Assembly (NCBI GenBank): GCA_003599815.1
Contig: QZJZ01000097.1
Span: 1-51,912, forward strand
Reading direction: 5' to 3'
DNA from: Candidatus Auribacter fodinae
Lineage (GTDB): Bacteria > Auribacterota > Auribacteria > Auribacterales > Auribacteraceae
Length of the DNA: 51,912 bases
The translations under genes and the position numbers were made by a program. Each line of letters opens with the position of its first letter. Position 1 is the stretch's first letter. Positions 1 to 7,891 of this stretch are shown here, piece by piece. The notes beneath the pieces were generated by a model. It had not been told where the DNA came from and searched no databases. It was given only the letters and a program-made list of their open reading frames with translations.

Positions 1-79
1 CTTACTTTTGTCTGGATTTATCGCGTGCTTTTTTGTATCATGCTTGTTTTAAATGAATATATTTAAATCAGGGAACAAT

Positions 80-787
80 ATGAAAAACTATGCTGTCGTG
101 GTTGCCGCCGGTTCAGGTAATCGGATGGGGAGCGCTACTCCGAAACAGTACCTGCTCTTGAATAATACACCAATTCTTGTTCATACATTACGACGCCTTA
201 GTTCAATGCCCGGTTTGTCGGGTATTATCCTTGTAACTGGAAAAGACTCTGTTTCGTATTGTGAAGGAGAAATTGTTTCGAAGTTTTCGCTTGGTAGGGT
301 AATGCGCGTTATTGAGGGTGGTGAAATGCGTCAGGATTCGGTATATAATGGCTTGAGTGTTTTACAAGCATTCAGCCCTGATATCGTGATGGTGCATGAT
401 GGAGTTAGGCCGTTTTTCAGCGACAGGCTTTTCTCTGAGCTTATGGATGCCGCTATACAAGTTGGCGCGGCTATTCCGGGGGTGCCTATTGTGTCTACTG
501 TGAAGTCAGTTTCAAATGAGTTGTTAGTTGAAAAAACCATTCCGCGCGATAAACTATGGGCAGTCCAGACACCGCAGGCTTTTCAGTATGAGCTGTTGAT
601 GCAGGCGTACGAGCTTGTCCGTAAACGAAATGCTGTTGTTACTGATGAAGCAATGGCAGTTGAACTGTTAGGACATGATGTTAAAATGGTTAAAGGTGAT
701 AGCGAGAATATCAAAATTACCACACCCGTGGATCTCACAATAGCCCAGCATATTCTTCAGCAGTGGGAAAAGGAGCATTGTGCATGA
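80..787 (+). CDS. ispD: 2-C-methyl-D-erythritol 4-phosphate cytidylyltransferase
   Basis: This is the cytidylyltransferase of the MEP isoprenoid pathway, joining CTP and MEP to give CDP-ME in the cytoplasm. The glycine-rich nucleotide motif AAGSGNRMG lies at residues 9-17, followed by PKQ at 21-23, and VHDGVRP lies near 105-111. Length is 235 residues, normal for the family. I chose ATG 80 because family members begin just before the AVVVAAG strand and an AGGGA-type ribosome site precedes it; an in-frame ATG at 53 would only add nine atypical residues. The gene ends in an ATGA overlap with ispF, the next pathway step but one. Bases 1-79 hold no recognisable gene; two frames are open from the left edge, so the tail of an upstream gene could lie there. 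Confidence 0.95.
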   Translation: MKNYAVVVAAGSGNRMGSATPKQYLLLNNTPILVHTLRRLSSMPGLSGIILVTGKDSVSYCEGEIVSKFSLGRVMRVIEGGEMRQDSVYNGLSVLQAFSPDIVMVHDGVRPFFSDRLFSELMDAAIQVGAAIPGVPIVSTVKSVSNELLVEKTIPRDKLWAVQTPQAFQYELLMQAYELVRKRNAVVTDEAMAVELLGHDVKMVKGDSENIKITTPVDLTIAQHILQQWEKEHCA

Positions 788-1263
788 GAGTGGGGTTTGG
801 GTGTGACATACATCCGTTTGATGAAACAAAAAAACTCTATCTCGGTGGAGTATATATCCCTGGAGCGATCGGCTTAAAAGGGCATTCAGACGCTGATGTG
901 GTTCTTCATGCGGTCTGCGATTCACTTCTCGGCGCGGCGGCGCTTGGCGATATAGGAGAACATTTTCCTGATACAAATGCTGTTTATAAAGACAGGCGAA
1001 GCACCTTTTTTCTTGAAACGGTCGTTAATCTTTTACATGATAAAGGTTTCATGGTAAACAATATTGATATTATGATCCTTGCGGAAAAACCGAAGGTTAA
1101 CGCTTATAAACAGGAAATGCGCGAAATAGTTGCCCAATTATGCCATATTACCCCATCGTGCATAGGTGTTAAAGCTACTACTGCTGAACAAATGGGGTTT
1201 GTCGGGCGTGGTGAAGGTATTGTCGCTTATGCTGTATCAACGATTAAGTTATTAGAGGTTTGA
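784..1263 (+). CDS. ispF: 2-C-methyl-D-erythritol 2,4-cyclodiphosphate synthase
   Basis: IspF cyclises CDP-ME 2-phosphate to MEcPP with loss of CMP, in the cytoplasmic MEP pathway. The metal ligands Asp8, His10 and His42 are visible in GCDIHPF and GHSDADVVLHA, the DIGEHFPDT motif is at 57-64, and the C-terminal TTAEQMGFVGRGEG segment matches the family. The length of 159 residues is normal. ATG 784 is chosen because it places the MRVGFGCDIH start correctly, has AAAGGAG upstream and overlaps the ispD stop as ATGA. The start at 763 would lie inside ispD and add a foreign tail. Coupled translation with ispD is likely. Confidence 0.95.
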   Translation: MRVGFGCDIHPFDETKKLYLGGVYIPGAIGLKGHSDADVVLHAVCDSLLGAAALGDIGEHFPDTNAVYKDRRSTFFLETVVNLLHDKGFMVNNIDIMILAEKPKVNAYKQEMREIVAQLCHITPSCIGVKATTAEQMGFVGRGEGIVAYAVSTIKLLEV

Positions 1264-1264
1264 A

Positions 1265-2728
1265 ATGGTAGCGATTCGAACTCGGTTTGAACTGAATCCA
1301 GCCGGAGTGATGCATGTAGGAAATGCTCGTGTCGCTTTATATAACTGTCTGTTTGCCAGAAAGATGGATGGTGATTTTATAGTTCGTGTTGCAGATGTTG
1401 ACCCTGAGAACAATAAGATAGAGTCGCTGGAAGAAGTCCTGAATGATTTAAGATGGTTGAAACTTACTTGGAATGAGGGGCCGAATATCGGTGGTAAATA
1501 TGGTCCATACCGGCAGTCCCAGCGATCAAAAATTTATCTCGAACATGTGAAGATTCTTGCTGATAAGAACCTCGCATATCAGTGTTTTTGTTCCGTTGAG
1601 GAATTAGCTGTACGCCGGGACCAATCTATGCGCAACGGTAAACAACCGGGTTATGACAGCCGCTGTCGAAATCTCACTGAAGAACAGCGTCATATGTATG
1701 AGAAACAGGGACGCAGGTCAGTTTGGAGGTTTAAAAACGGATCAGAGGCGATTACGGTGCATGATCTGATTCAAGGTGATTTAAAATTTGATGCATCACT
1801 TATTGATGACTTTGTTATTCTGCAGGCTGATAACAAACCTACTTCGATCTTTGCCAGTACTGTTGATGATGCCTTGATGTATATCAGCCATGTAATTAGG
1901 GGGGCAGACCATTTGTCCGAACTGCCGTGTAATATCCTGTTGCTGAATGCATTTGGTTACGCAGTACCACAATATGCGCATCTGGGGCTTATACAGGGAA
2001 AAAACAGCCAGAATTTAACTAAGCAGGAACTTAATTCCTTGTTTTCCATTTCAGCTCTACACCAAAAAGGATATCTCCCCGAATGTGTCATAAATTATTT
2101 AATGCATCTGGATATTTCTGCTGAGGAAGATAAGGAGATCATGGCTCTGGAGCAAATTGCCGATGAGTTTGATTTGGCGCAGGCGGGCAGTTCAGCCGTT
2201 GCGTTTGAATATGATAAGCTTAACTGGTATAGCGCTCATTATCTGCAATCTTCCGACCTGACTCGCATTACTGATCTGAGTTTGCCGTATCTCAAAGAGA
2301 AAGAACTTGTTGCGGGGAACTTGACTGAATCTGAGTATGAATATTTAAATAATGTGATTGATGTTATCAGATACAAGGTTCCTTGTTTATCAGAGATGGC
2401 TTCCTATGCGGCGGTATACTACTCAGATTTCGTCGGGCTTAGTGATGCAATGAAAAAAGGTGTTGCTGCTCCTGAAGCACAGCAAATATTACGACAAGCA
2501 TTGGCATTGCTTGAAAATTCCGGTACTGAATTGCAACGCCAGAACATTCCTGCATTTCTGAATGCATTGAAAGTTTCAGCCGAGACTCTGCAGGTTGATC
2601 TTGAATCGACTTTGAGAGTTGTGTTAACGGGGCATAAACAAGGGCCCGATCTTGCGGATGTATGCTGGTTACTTGGAAAAGAGAAAATTATAAAACGAAT
2701 AAAGGATATAGTTGAACCTGATGTCTGA
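1265..2728 (+). CDS. Glutamyl-tRNA synthetase-like protein with altered active site
   Basis: The 487-residue protein has the full class Ic GluRS layout: HIGH-like HVGN at 17-20, a zinc site C107xC109 with Y130xxxC134, a VDDALM segment near 200-205, and a C-terminal anticodon-binding region. Canonical bacterial GluRS would ligate glutamate to tRNA-Glu. However, many invariant positions differ: the usual RFAPSPTG reads RFELNPAG, RIEDTD reads RVADVD (Glu to Ala43), PTY reads PTS (Ser194), and KLSKR reads NLTKQ at 250-254. Arg7 and Arg212 remain. The family assignment is firm, but normal glutamylation activity is doubtful. It starts 1 base after the ispF stop and overlaps cysS by 8 bases, so it is kept within an expressed operon. 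It could be an inactive or re-specialised paralogue, with a standard gltX elsewhere in the genome. Confidence 0.8.
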   Translation: MVAIRTRFELNPAGVMHVGNARVALYNCLFARKMDGDFIVRVADVDPENNKIESLEEVLNDLRWLKLTWNEGPNIGGKYGPYRQSQRSKIYLEHVKILADKNLAYQCFCSVEELAVRRDQSMRNGKQPGYDSRCRNLTEEQRHMYEKQGRRSVWRFKNGSEAITVHDLIQGDLKFDASLIDDFVILQADNKPTSIFASTVDDALMYISHVIRGADHLSELPCNILLLNAFGYAVPQYAHLGLIQGKNSQNLTKQELNSLFSISALHQKGYLPECVINYLMHLDISAEEDKEIMALEQIADEFDLAQAGSSAVAFEYDKLNWYSAHYLQSSDLTRITDLSLPYLKEKELVAGNLTESEYEYLNNVIDVIRYKVPCLSEMASYAAVYYSDFVGLSDAMKKGVAAPEAQQILRQALALLENSGTELQRQNIPAFLNALKVSAETLQVDLESTLRVVLTGHKQGPDLADVCWLLGKEKIIKRIKDIVEPDV

Positions 2729-4181
2729 GCTTTATATTCATAATACTGTTACAGGTAAAAAAGAAAAATTTGACCCAATTATCCCGGGTAAAGTTAAAAT
2801 GTATGTATGCGGGGTCACTGTGTACGATCGGTGCCATCTAGGGCATGCACGCGCGGTAGTTTTTTTCGATGTGGTATTCCGATATCTCCGGGAACTTGGT
2901 TATGACGTTACGTTTGTGAGGAATTTTACGGATATAGACGATAAAATTATTAACCGCGCTAATAAGGAAGGCGTTTTCTGGAAGGATCTCGCTGAAAAAT
3001 ATATTCAAAAATTTCATCAGGATTTTGCTCTGCTCAATGTTTTAAAGCCGACGCATGAACCCAAAGCCACAGAACACATTGGCGATATTATTGACTTTAT
3101 TAGTGAACTGGAAAAGAGAGGGTTTGCGTACTTCAGTGAGGGCGATGTTTATTTCAGTGTGCGAAAATCAGCTGATTACGGCTACTTATCAGGGCGCAGT
3201 GTTGATGATATGCGCTCCGGTGCCCGTATCGAAGTCAGTGAGAAAAAGGAAGACCCTCTTGATTTTGCGCTCTGGAAAAAGTCCAAAGACGGTGAGCCGG
3301 CATGGGAGAGCCCATGGGGATTAGGCAGGCCGGGATGGCATATAGAATGTTCAGTGATGTCACAATTTTATCTTGGTGTTCCGTTTGATATTCATGGTGG
3401 AGGCAATGACCTTATATTCCCTCATCATGAAAATGAAATTGCTCAGTCGGAAGCGTTAGCGGGCAATCGGTTTGTGAATTATTGGATACATAACGGCTTT
3501 GTTACTCTCAATAAAGAGAAAATGTCAAAGTCTACGGGTAATTTTTTTGCTCTGGAAGATATTTATAACGTTTGTGAGCCTCGGGTATTAAGGATGTTTC
3601 TGTTGTCCAGCCGCTATCGTGATCCGCTTGATTACTCGTCCGAACTTCTCGAAGAATCGAAACAGGCGGTGTTTCGTCTGGAAAAAAGCATCACTCTTAT
3701 CGAATATGCATTGCAAAAGCATGGTGTGTCATCTGATAAACTTGACGAAAAGAGTTATCTCGATTTTTGCGATGCGATGAATGATGATTTTAACACATCG
3801 AAAGCTAAAGCGTTGTTATTTGAACTAGTTCGTTCAGTGTATTTTTCGATTGTCAAGAAAACACCTGACACAGAGGCCGCGAAACAATTGAACACTATAT
3901 ACAAAATATGCTCCATTCTTGGTTTGGATTTGAATAAGCTTGTTCCTGTTGTTGTTTCTGTGAATGATCTGAATAACTTTGGTGCTGATAACATATCTTT
4001 TGATTCGCTCGCCGGACAGGAATCGCTTACTATGGATCAGGCAAAAGAATTTGCGTTATGGCGCTTGTATCTTAGAAAAGAGAAGTTGTTCGATAAAGCT
4101 GATGAGATTCGTTCTGTTCTCGAAAAACATAATTTCGACATAAGTGACATTCAAGACGCAACGATTATTCTTAAGATATAA
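2721..4181 (+). CDS. cysS: Cysteinyl-tRNA synthetase
   Basis: CysRS charges tRNA-Cys. The 486-residue sequence shows MYVCGVTVYD with the first zinc cysteine, the HIGH-type HLGH just after it, GWHIECSVM with the second zinc cysteine, the GGGNDLIFPHHENE segment, and an intact KMSKSTGNF loop. This makes it a complete, apparently active class I enzyme. ATG 2721 is preferred over TTG 2712 because MSELYIHNT is a typical family start and AAAGGA lies upstream. It overlaps the preceding synthetase-like gene by 8 bases. Its normal motifs contrast with the degenerate GluRS-like neighbour. Confidence 0.96.
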   Translation: MSELYIHNTVTGKKEKFDPIIPGKVKMYVCGVTVYDRCHLGHARAVVFFDVVFRYLRELGYDVTFVRNFTDIDDKIINRANKEGVFWKDLAEKYIQKFHQDFALLNVLKPTHEPKATEHIGDIIDFISELEKRGFAYFSEGDVYFSVRKSADYGYLSGRSVDDMRSGARIEVSEKKEDPLDFALWKKSKDGEPAWESPWGLGRPGWHIECSVMSQFYLGVPFDIHGGGNDLIFPHHENEIAQSEALAGNRFVNYWIHNGFVTLNKEKMSKSTGNFFALEDIYNVCEPRVLRMFLLSSRYRDPLDYSSELLEESKQAVFRLEKSITLIEYALQKHGVSSDKLDEKSYLDFCDAMNDDFNTSKAKALLFELVRSVYFSIVKKTPDTEAAKQLNTIYKICSILGLDLNKLVPVVVSVNDLNNFGADNISFDSLAGQESLTMDQAKEFALWRLYLRKEKLFDKADEIRSVLEKHNFDISDIQDATIILKI

Positions 4182-4202
4182 CTTTGATCATAAGGAGAAA
4201 AC

Positions 4203-4829
4203 ATGAAAGGGTTGTTTATCACCTTTGAAGGGCCTGAAGGATGTGGAAAAACTACTCAGGCGAAACTGCTTGCTGATTTGCTTGCATCAATGGGGTACAA
4301 TGTAACCCTGACTCAGGATCCGGGAGGGTCATCAATAGGAGATAAAGTACGGAAACTTCTGCTGGATCCATTGCATGGACAGATGGCTCCGCTGACCGAA
4401 TTGTTTCTTTTTCTTGCCAGCCGCCATCAGCTGGTTGAGGAAATCATAAGAAAAGAACTTGAAGCCGGAAATATTGTTATTAGTTCGCGTTACTCAGATG
4501 CTACTCTTGCTTACCAGGGGTACGGAAGAAAAATTGACTTGGAATTGCTAAAACAGCTTAATGATGTAGCTACTAATAATATTTGTCCTGATTTGACCAT
4601 TCTTCTGGATATCGATCCGCAAAGGGGTATTGCCCGTGCCAGATGCCGTCAGGATTTGGATCGCATTGAAGATGAAGAAATTGGGTTTCATGAGACGGTC
4701 AGGCAGGGATACCTTGAGTTATGCAGGCTGTTTCCTGAAAGAATAAAAAAAGTTGACGCTGACGACACCATAGAAAACGTACAGGCTGAAGTCAAGGAAC
4801 TGGTTATTGATGTCCTCGATAAAATATGA
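4203..4829 (+). CDS. tmk: Thymidylate kinase
   Basis: Tmk phosphorylates dTMP to dTDP in dTTP synthesis. The P-loop EGPEGCGKTT is at 9-18 and the LDIDP strand and LDRIE lid region follow further on. The length of 208 residues is normal, and an AAGGAG ribosome site precedes ATG 4203. Two usually conserved dTMP-site segments differ: REPGG reads QDPGG at 38-42, and the DRY motif reads SRY at 95-97, so its aspartate is replaced by serine. The rest of that segment (AYQGYGR) is typical. I infer a working but divergent kinase. The gene overlaps holB by 20 bases, an arrangement often seen for tmk-holB. Confidence 0.9.
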   Translation: MKGLFITFEGPEGCGKTTQAKLLADLLASMGYNVTLTQDPGGSSIGDKVRKLLLDPLHGQMAPLTELFLFLASRHQLVEEIIRKELEAGNIVISSRYSDATLAYQGYGRKIDLELLKQLNDVATNNICPDLTILLDIDPQRGIARARCRQDLDRIEDEEIGFHETVRQGYLELCRLFPERIKKVDADDTIENVQAEVKELVIDVLDKI

Positions 4830-5910
4830 GTTATGGAATCGTTCTCTGATCCGGCGCGTTATTGATTCCGGACGGGTTGCGCATGCATATCTCTTTCTCG
4901 GTCCTGACCAGCAGAAAAAAATATGGACTGCCATTTCTATGGCAAAAGCACTTATGTGTTCAGAGACCGGCGCTTTTTTTTGTGATCAGTGCCCTACATG
5001 CAAAAAAATTAACAGCCATAACCATCCTGATGTTCTATGGCTCCGTCCGTCCGGTGCACGACGTGAAATCAAGATTGAGATGGCACGATCTATCCAGGCG
5101 ACTCTTTCATTAAAAAGTTATGAAGGTGGTAAAAAGGTCGCTATTTTGATTGATGCTGACCGCATGAACACCGAGGCCGCCAATTCGATGCTGAAAACCA
5201 TCGAAGAACCCGCTGATAATACATATCTTATTCTTATTGCGGCAGATGTGGAACGGTTTCTTCCAACGATTGTATCTCGGTGCCAGCAGGTATATTTTCC
5301 TCTTGAGGACCGTTCTTCGATTGTTGATTTTCTGGCATCGGAATGCCATGTGGAGCCTTCCCGTGCGGAGGTGATAGCATCGCTTGCTTATGGCAATTAC
5401 AGCGAAGCGATTAAATATCTGGATGATGACCGTCTTGAATGGAGAGAGTATATAATTGATCTTTTTTTTCGTATATTTCACAGTGAAACCGATATTTTTG
5501 AGTTAGCAGAAACGTGTGAAAAGCGCATCATTGACCGGGCGGAACTGAGTGTGAAAAATATTCCGCCGGATCAGGCAGGCGCAACCCCTGATGGCAGTGA
5601 TTTGACAAGCATGGAACGTGCTTCGGTGGAGAAAAGTGTTTTTAATGAGGAAGTATCGGTGTTTTTTCAAATACTGGAACTTTGTTGCCGTGATTTTATA
5701 ATATATAATGAAACAGGGGATGCTGAGCTTCTTGTTAATTCCGACAAAGTTGAAGCTTTATCACGATACGCTCGAGGTTTTTCTATGGAACGGTTACTAC
5801 GGTGCATGGTCGAAATCGGCAACGCTTTTAAAGCGTATCAGGGTAATACGAAACTGCAATTTGTTCTTGAGATTCTTTTTGATAGAATTCAGCAGGAGCT
5901 TGTTGCCTAA
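4810..5910 (+). CDS. holB: DNA polymerase III delta-prime subunit
   Basis: This is the clamp-loader delta-prime subunit, an AAA+ family protein of 366 residues. A four-cysteine zinc module is visible (C50, C58, C61, C64), together with the family SRC motif at 156-158. The P-loop position reads GPDQQKKIW at 31-39, which breaks the GxxGxGKT pattern, so ATP binding is unlikely; delta-prime subunits are commonly structural rather than ATPases. ATG 4810 overlaps the end of tmk, and a TTG directly before it is ignored. Overlap with tmk suggests coupled translation. The C-terminal part is less conserved, as is usual for the family. Confidence 0.88.
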   Translation: MSSIKYELWNRSLIRRVIDSGRVAHAYLFLGPDQQKKIWTAISMAKALMCSETGAFFCDQCPTCKKINSHNHPDVLWLRPSGARREIKIEMARSIQATLSLKSYEGGKKVAILIDADRMNTEAANSMLKTIEEPADNTYLILIAADVERFLPTIVSRCQQVYFPLEDRSSIVDFLASECHVEPSRAEVIASLAYGNYSEAIKYLDDDRLEWREYIIDLFFRIFHSETDIFELAETCEKRIIDRAELSVKNIPPDQAGATPDGSDLTSMERASVEKSVFNEEVSVFFQILELCCRDFIIYNETGDAELLVNSDKVEALSRYARGFSMERLLRCMVEIGNAFKAYQGNTKLQFVLEILFDRIQQELVA

Positions 5911-5929
5911 TTAATAAGTGTAACGTATC

Positions 5930-6889
5930 GTGAAAAACAGCTTTATTTTTTATATAGCTTTTGTTCTGATAATATGCTGGCGCACGATTGTTATTTCAGA
6001 TGAAATTGAACTGAATGACGGAACGGTATATACAGGCAGAGTTATAAAGGAAACCGGTTCGTCTTTGTTGTTTCAAACTGAAATTGGCGTGTTTGAAATC
6101 CAGCGTGACGCTATAAAAAATATGCGTTTTGCTGAGCAATGGGGCATAGAGGATCATGTTGTTCTGCACGATGATGGAAATGTCCAGAACAATGGGGCGC
6201 AGTCCGATAAGCTGTTAGAGTTCAATACGCATTATTTCCCATTAAAGAATTCTATGAAATGGGTGTATAATGTCAGGTATCGTCCACATGACTCCAGTGG
6301 AACTATTATGACTGAACATAAAAGATTTTTTCAGGAAACATGGTCTCTTTCAGAGGCCGAAGGTATTCGGGATTCTTTTTATTTTGCTCAATTTGAACAG
6401 AATGTCGGTCGGATATTTCGGATGGAAATTACATCCTCTGATGCGGATTCGTTAAATACGTCAAAAATTCTGTTTATCGGGTTTGAAAGTAACCGTAGCG
6501 ATAATCTATATCTGGTAATGACTGATGAAGATGTATCTCGGGAGCTTATATTTTACCAACGGCTTATGCCGGTGAACCCTTTTTTAAAAGCACAGAAGGA
6601 ATGGAAAGACATAGGACAGGAAAATAATTCTTTTTTTTATTCGGCAAGCACTATCGAAGGTGTTGAAGGTATAAATACGGATGCCGGTTATTTTGAAGAT
6701 TGCCTGGTGGTTCACCATACATATACAATAGAAAACCAGCAGATTTTTTCAGAAGTTTATATATGGTATGCTCCTGGCGTCGGAATGGTAAAAATGGTAC
6801 AGGATATCCATTATCCTGATAATAATAACAGTGACGGGATTACCAATATTTTACAGGAATATGATCTCGCTGAATATGGAGTGCAATAA
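5930..6889 (+). CDS. Secreted protein of unknown function
   Basis: I do not recognise this 319-residue protein. It begins with GTG 5930 and a hydrophobic signal segment at about residues 4-24, so it is probably exported. No lipobox is present, because the residue before the only cysteine in the signal is isoleucine. Directly after the signal comes a small beta-rich segment of the pattern ELNDGTVYTGRVI at about 27-40, which resembles SH3-like modules found in envelope proteins of many lineages. The remainder is rich in beta-type aromatic segments and no catalytic motif stands out. It sits 19 bases after holB and 2 bases before the RicT-family gene, so it is probably co-transcribed with housekeeping genes. 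Confidence 0.75.
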   Translation: MKNSFIFYIAFVLIICWRTIVISDEIELNDGTVYTGRVIKETGSSLLFQTEIGVFEIQRDAIKNMRFAEQWGIEDHVVLHDDGNVQNNGAQSDKLLEFNTHYFPLKNSMKWVYNVRYRPHDSSGTIMTEHKRFFQETWSLSEAEGIRDSFYFAQFEQNVGRIFRMEITSSDADSLNTSKILFIGFESNRSDNLYLVMTDEDVSRELIFYQRLMPVNPFLKAQKEWKDIGQENNSFFYSASTIEGVEGINTDAGYFEDCLVVHHTYTIENQQIFSEVYIWYAPGVGMVKMVQDIHYPDNNNSDGITNILQEYDLAEYGVQ

Positions 6890-6891
6890 TC

Positions 6892-7869
6892 ATGGCTAAA
6901 CATGTTAATGATAGTAAGGAACAATGGTTTTTACTGCGGATGCGTGAGGCAGGGAGAAATTATGTTTGTAAACCTCAGGAGGATATCGACATACAACTGG
7001 GTGAACACTATATCGTTGAACTTGATCGCAGTGAAGACTATGCCAGGGTATTATGTAAGCGGGTACCAACCGCCGATGAAATCAAAAATACTATTATAAA
7101 ACGGATTAAGCGTAAGGTTACGGATAAAGACTGGAGCAGGATAGAATCCAATAAACAGCGTGCGCGCGATGCTTTTGTCCGATGTTTACGGCGAGTTGAA
7201 GAGCATGAACTGGAAATGAAACTCGTAGATGTGGAATATTCTTTTGATGGGTCAAAGATTGTATTTTATTTTACTGCAGATGGACGGGTTGATTTTCGTG
7301 AACTGGTGAAAACCCTTGCCTCAGAGTTTCGCGCTCGTATAGAATTGCGGCAGATAGGGGTACGTGATGAATCGGGTATTATCGGAGGCATAGCGAGCTG
7401 TGGTCTGAAACTCTGCTGTAAATCGTTTTTATATGAATTCGAGCCGGTGACCATCAAAATGGCGAAAGATCAGCGATTGCCGCTTAATCCAGCTAAAATA
7501 TCAGGATTGTGCGGACGACTTCTTTGTTGCCTACGTTATGAGAACAAACATTATAAGAAAACCGCCAAAACAATGCCGCGCGAAGGAGCTCTTGTTTGTA
7601 CTCCAAACGGCAAGGGGCGGGTAATTGATATGAATATGATTAGCAGAAGCGTTTCCGTATTGCTGAGTGAAACAGAGAAGATAGTTACGTTCCCTGTCGA
7701 TAAAATTAAAATCTTGCAGGATCAGGAACCTGTTAAACCTGCAAAAATAGATCGTCCAGCGTTGTCTGAAGATGTTGACGTTGCCGATCTCAAAAAGCTG
7801 GAAGATATACCAAGCGCTGATATTGATGATGAAGATGACGATGACAATGGTGATGATACTAAAGAATAA
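6892..7869 (+). CDS. ricT: PSP1/RicT (YaaT)-family protein
   Basis: The protein belongs to the PSP1 C-terminal family typified by Bacillus RicT (YaaT), which works with RicA and RicF as an iron-sulfur complex affecting mRNA maturation. The key segment has two cysteine clusters, CGLKLCC at 170-176 and CGRLLCC at 207-213, separated by the EFEPVTIKMAKDQ stretch, nearly the family consensus. An acidic Asp/Glu tail lies at about 308-325. In many genomes this gene lies beside holB and metG, as it does here (metG follows), which supports the call. Whether it has the Bacillus role is inference, since RicA and RicF are not in the window. Confidence 0.9.
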   Translation: MAKHVNDSKEQWFLLRMREAGRNYVCKPQEDIDIQLGEHYIVELDRSEDYARVLCKRVPTADEIKNTIIKRIKRKVTDKDWSRIESNKQRARDAFVRCLRRVEEHELEMKLVDVEYSFDGSKIVFYFTADGRVDFRELVKTLASEFRARIELRQIGVRDESGIIGGIASCGLKLCCKSFLYEFEPVTIKMAKDQRLPLNPAKISGLCGRLLCCLRYENKHYKKTAKTMPREGALVCTPNGKGRVIDMNMISRSVSVLLSETEKIVTFPVDKIKILQDQEPVKPAKIDRPALSEDVDVADLKKLEDIPSADIDDEDDDDNGDDTKE

Positions 7870-7891
7870 CGTTTTGTGAGGACGTAACATA

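Noticed and set aside
1265..2728. Pseudogene or sequencing error in the GluRS-like gene
   Set aside because: The frame is intact over 487 codons, flanking conserved blocks align without shift, and the changed residues are scattered point substitutions at active-site positions.
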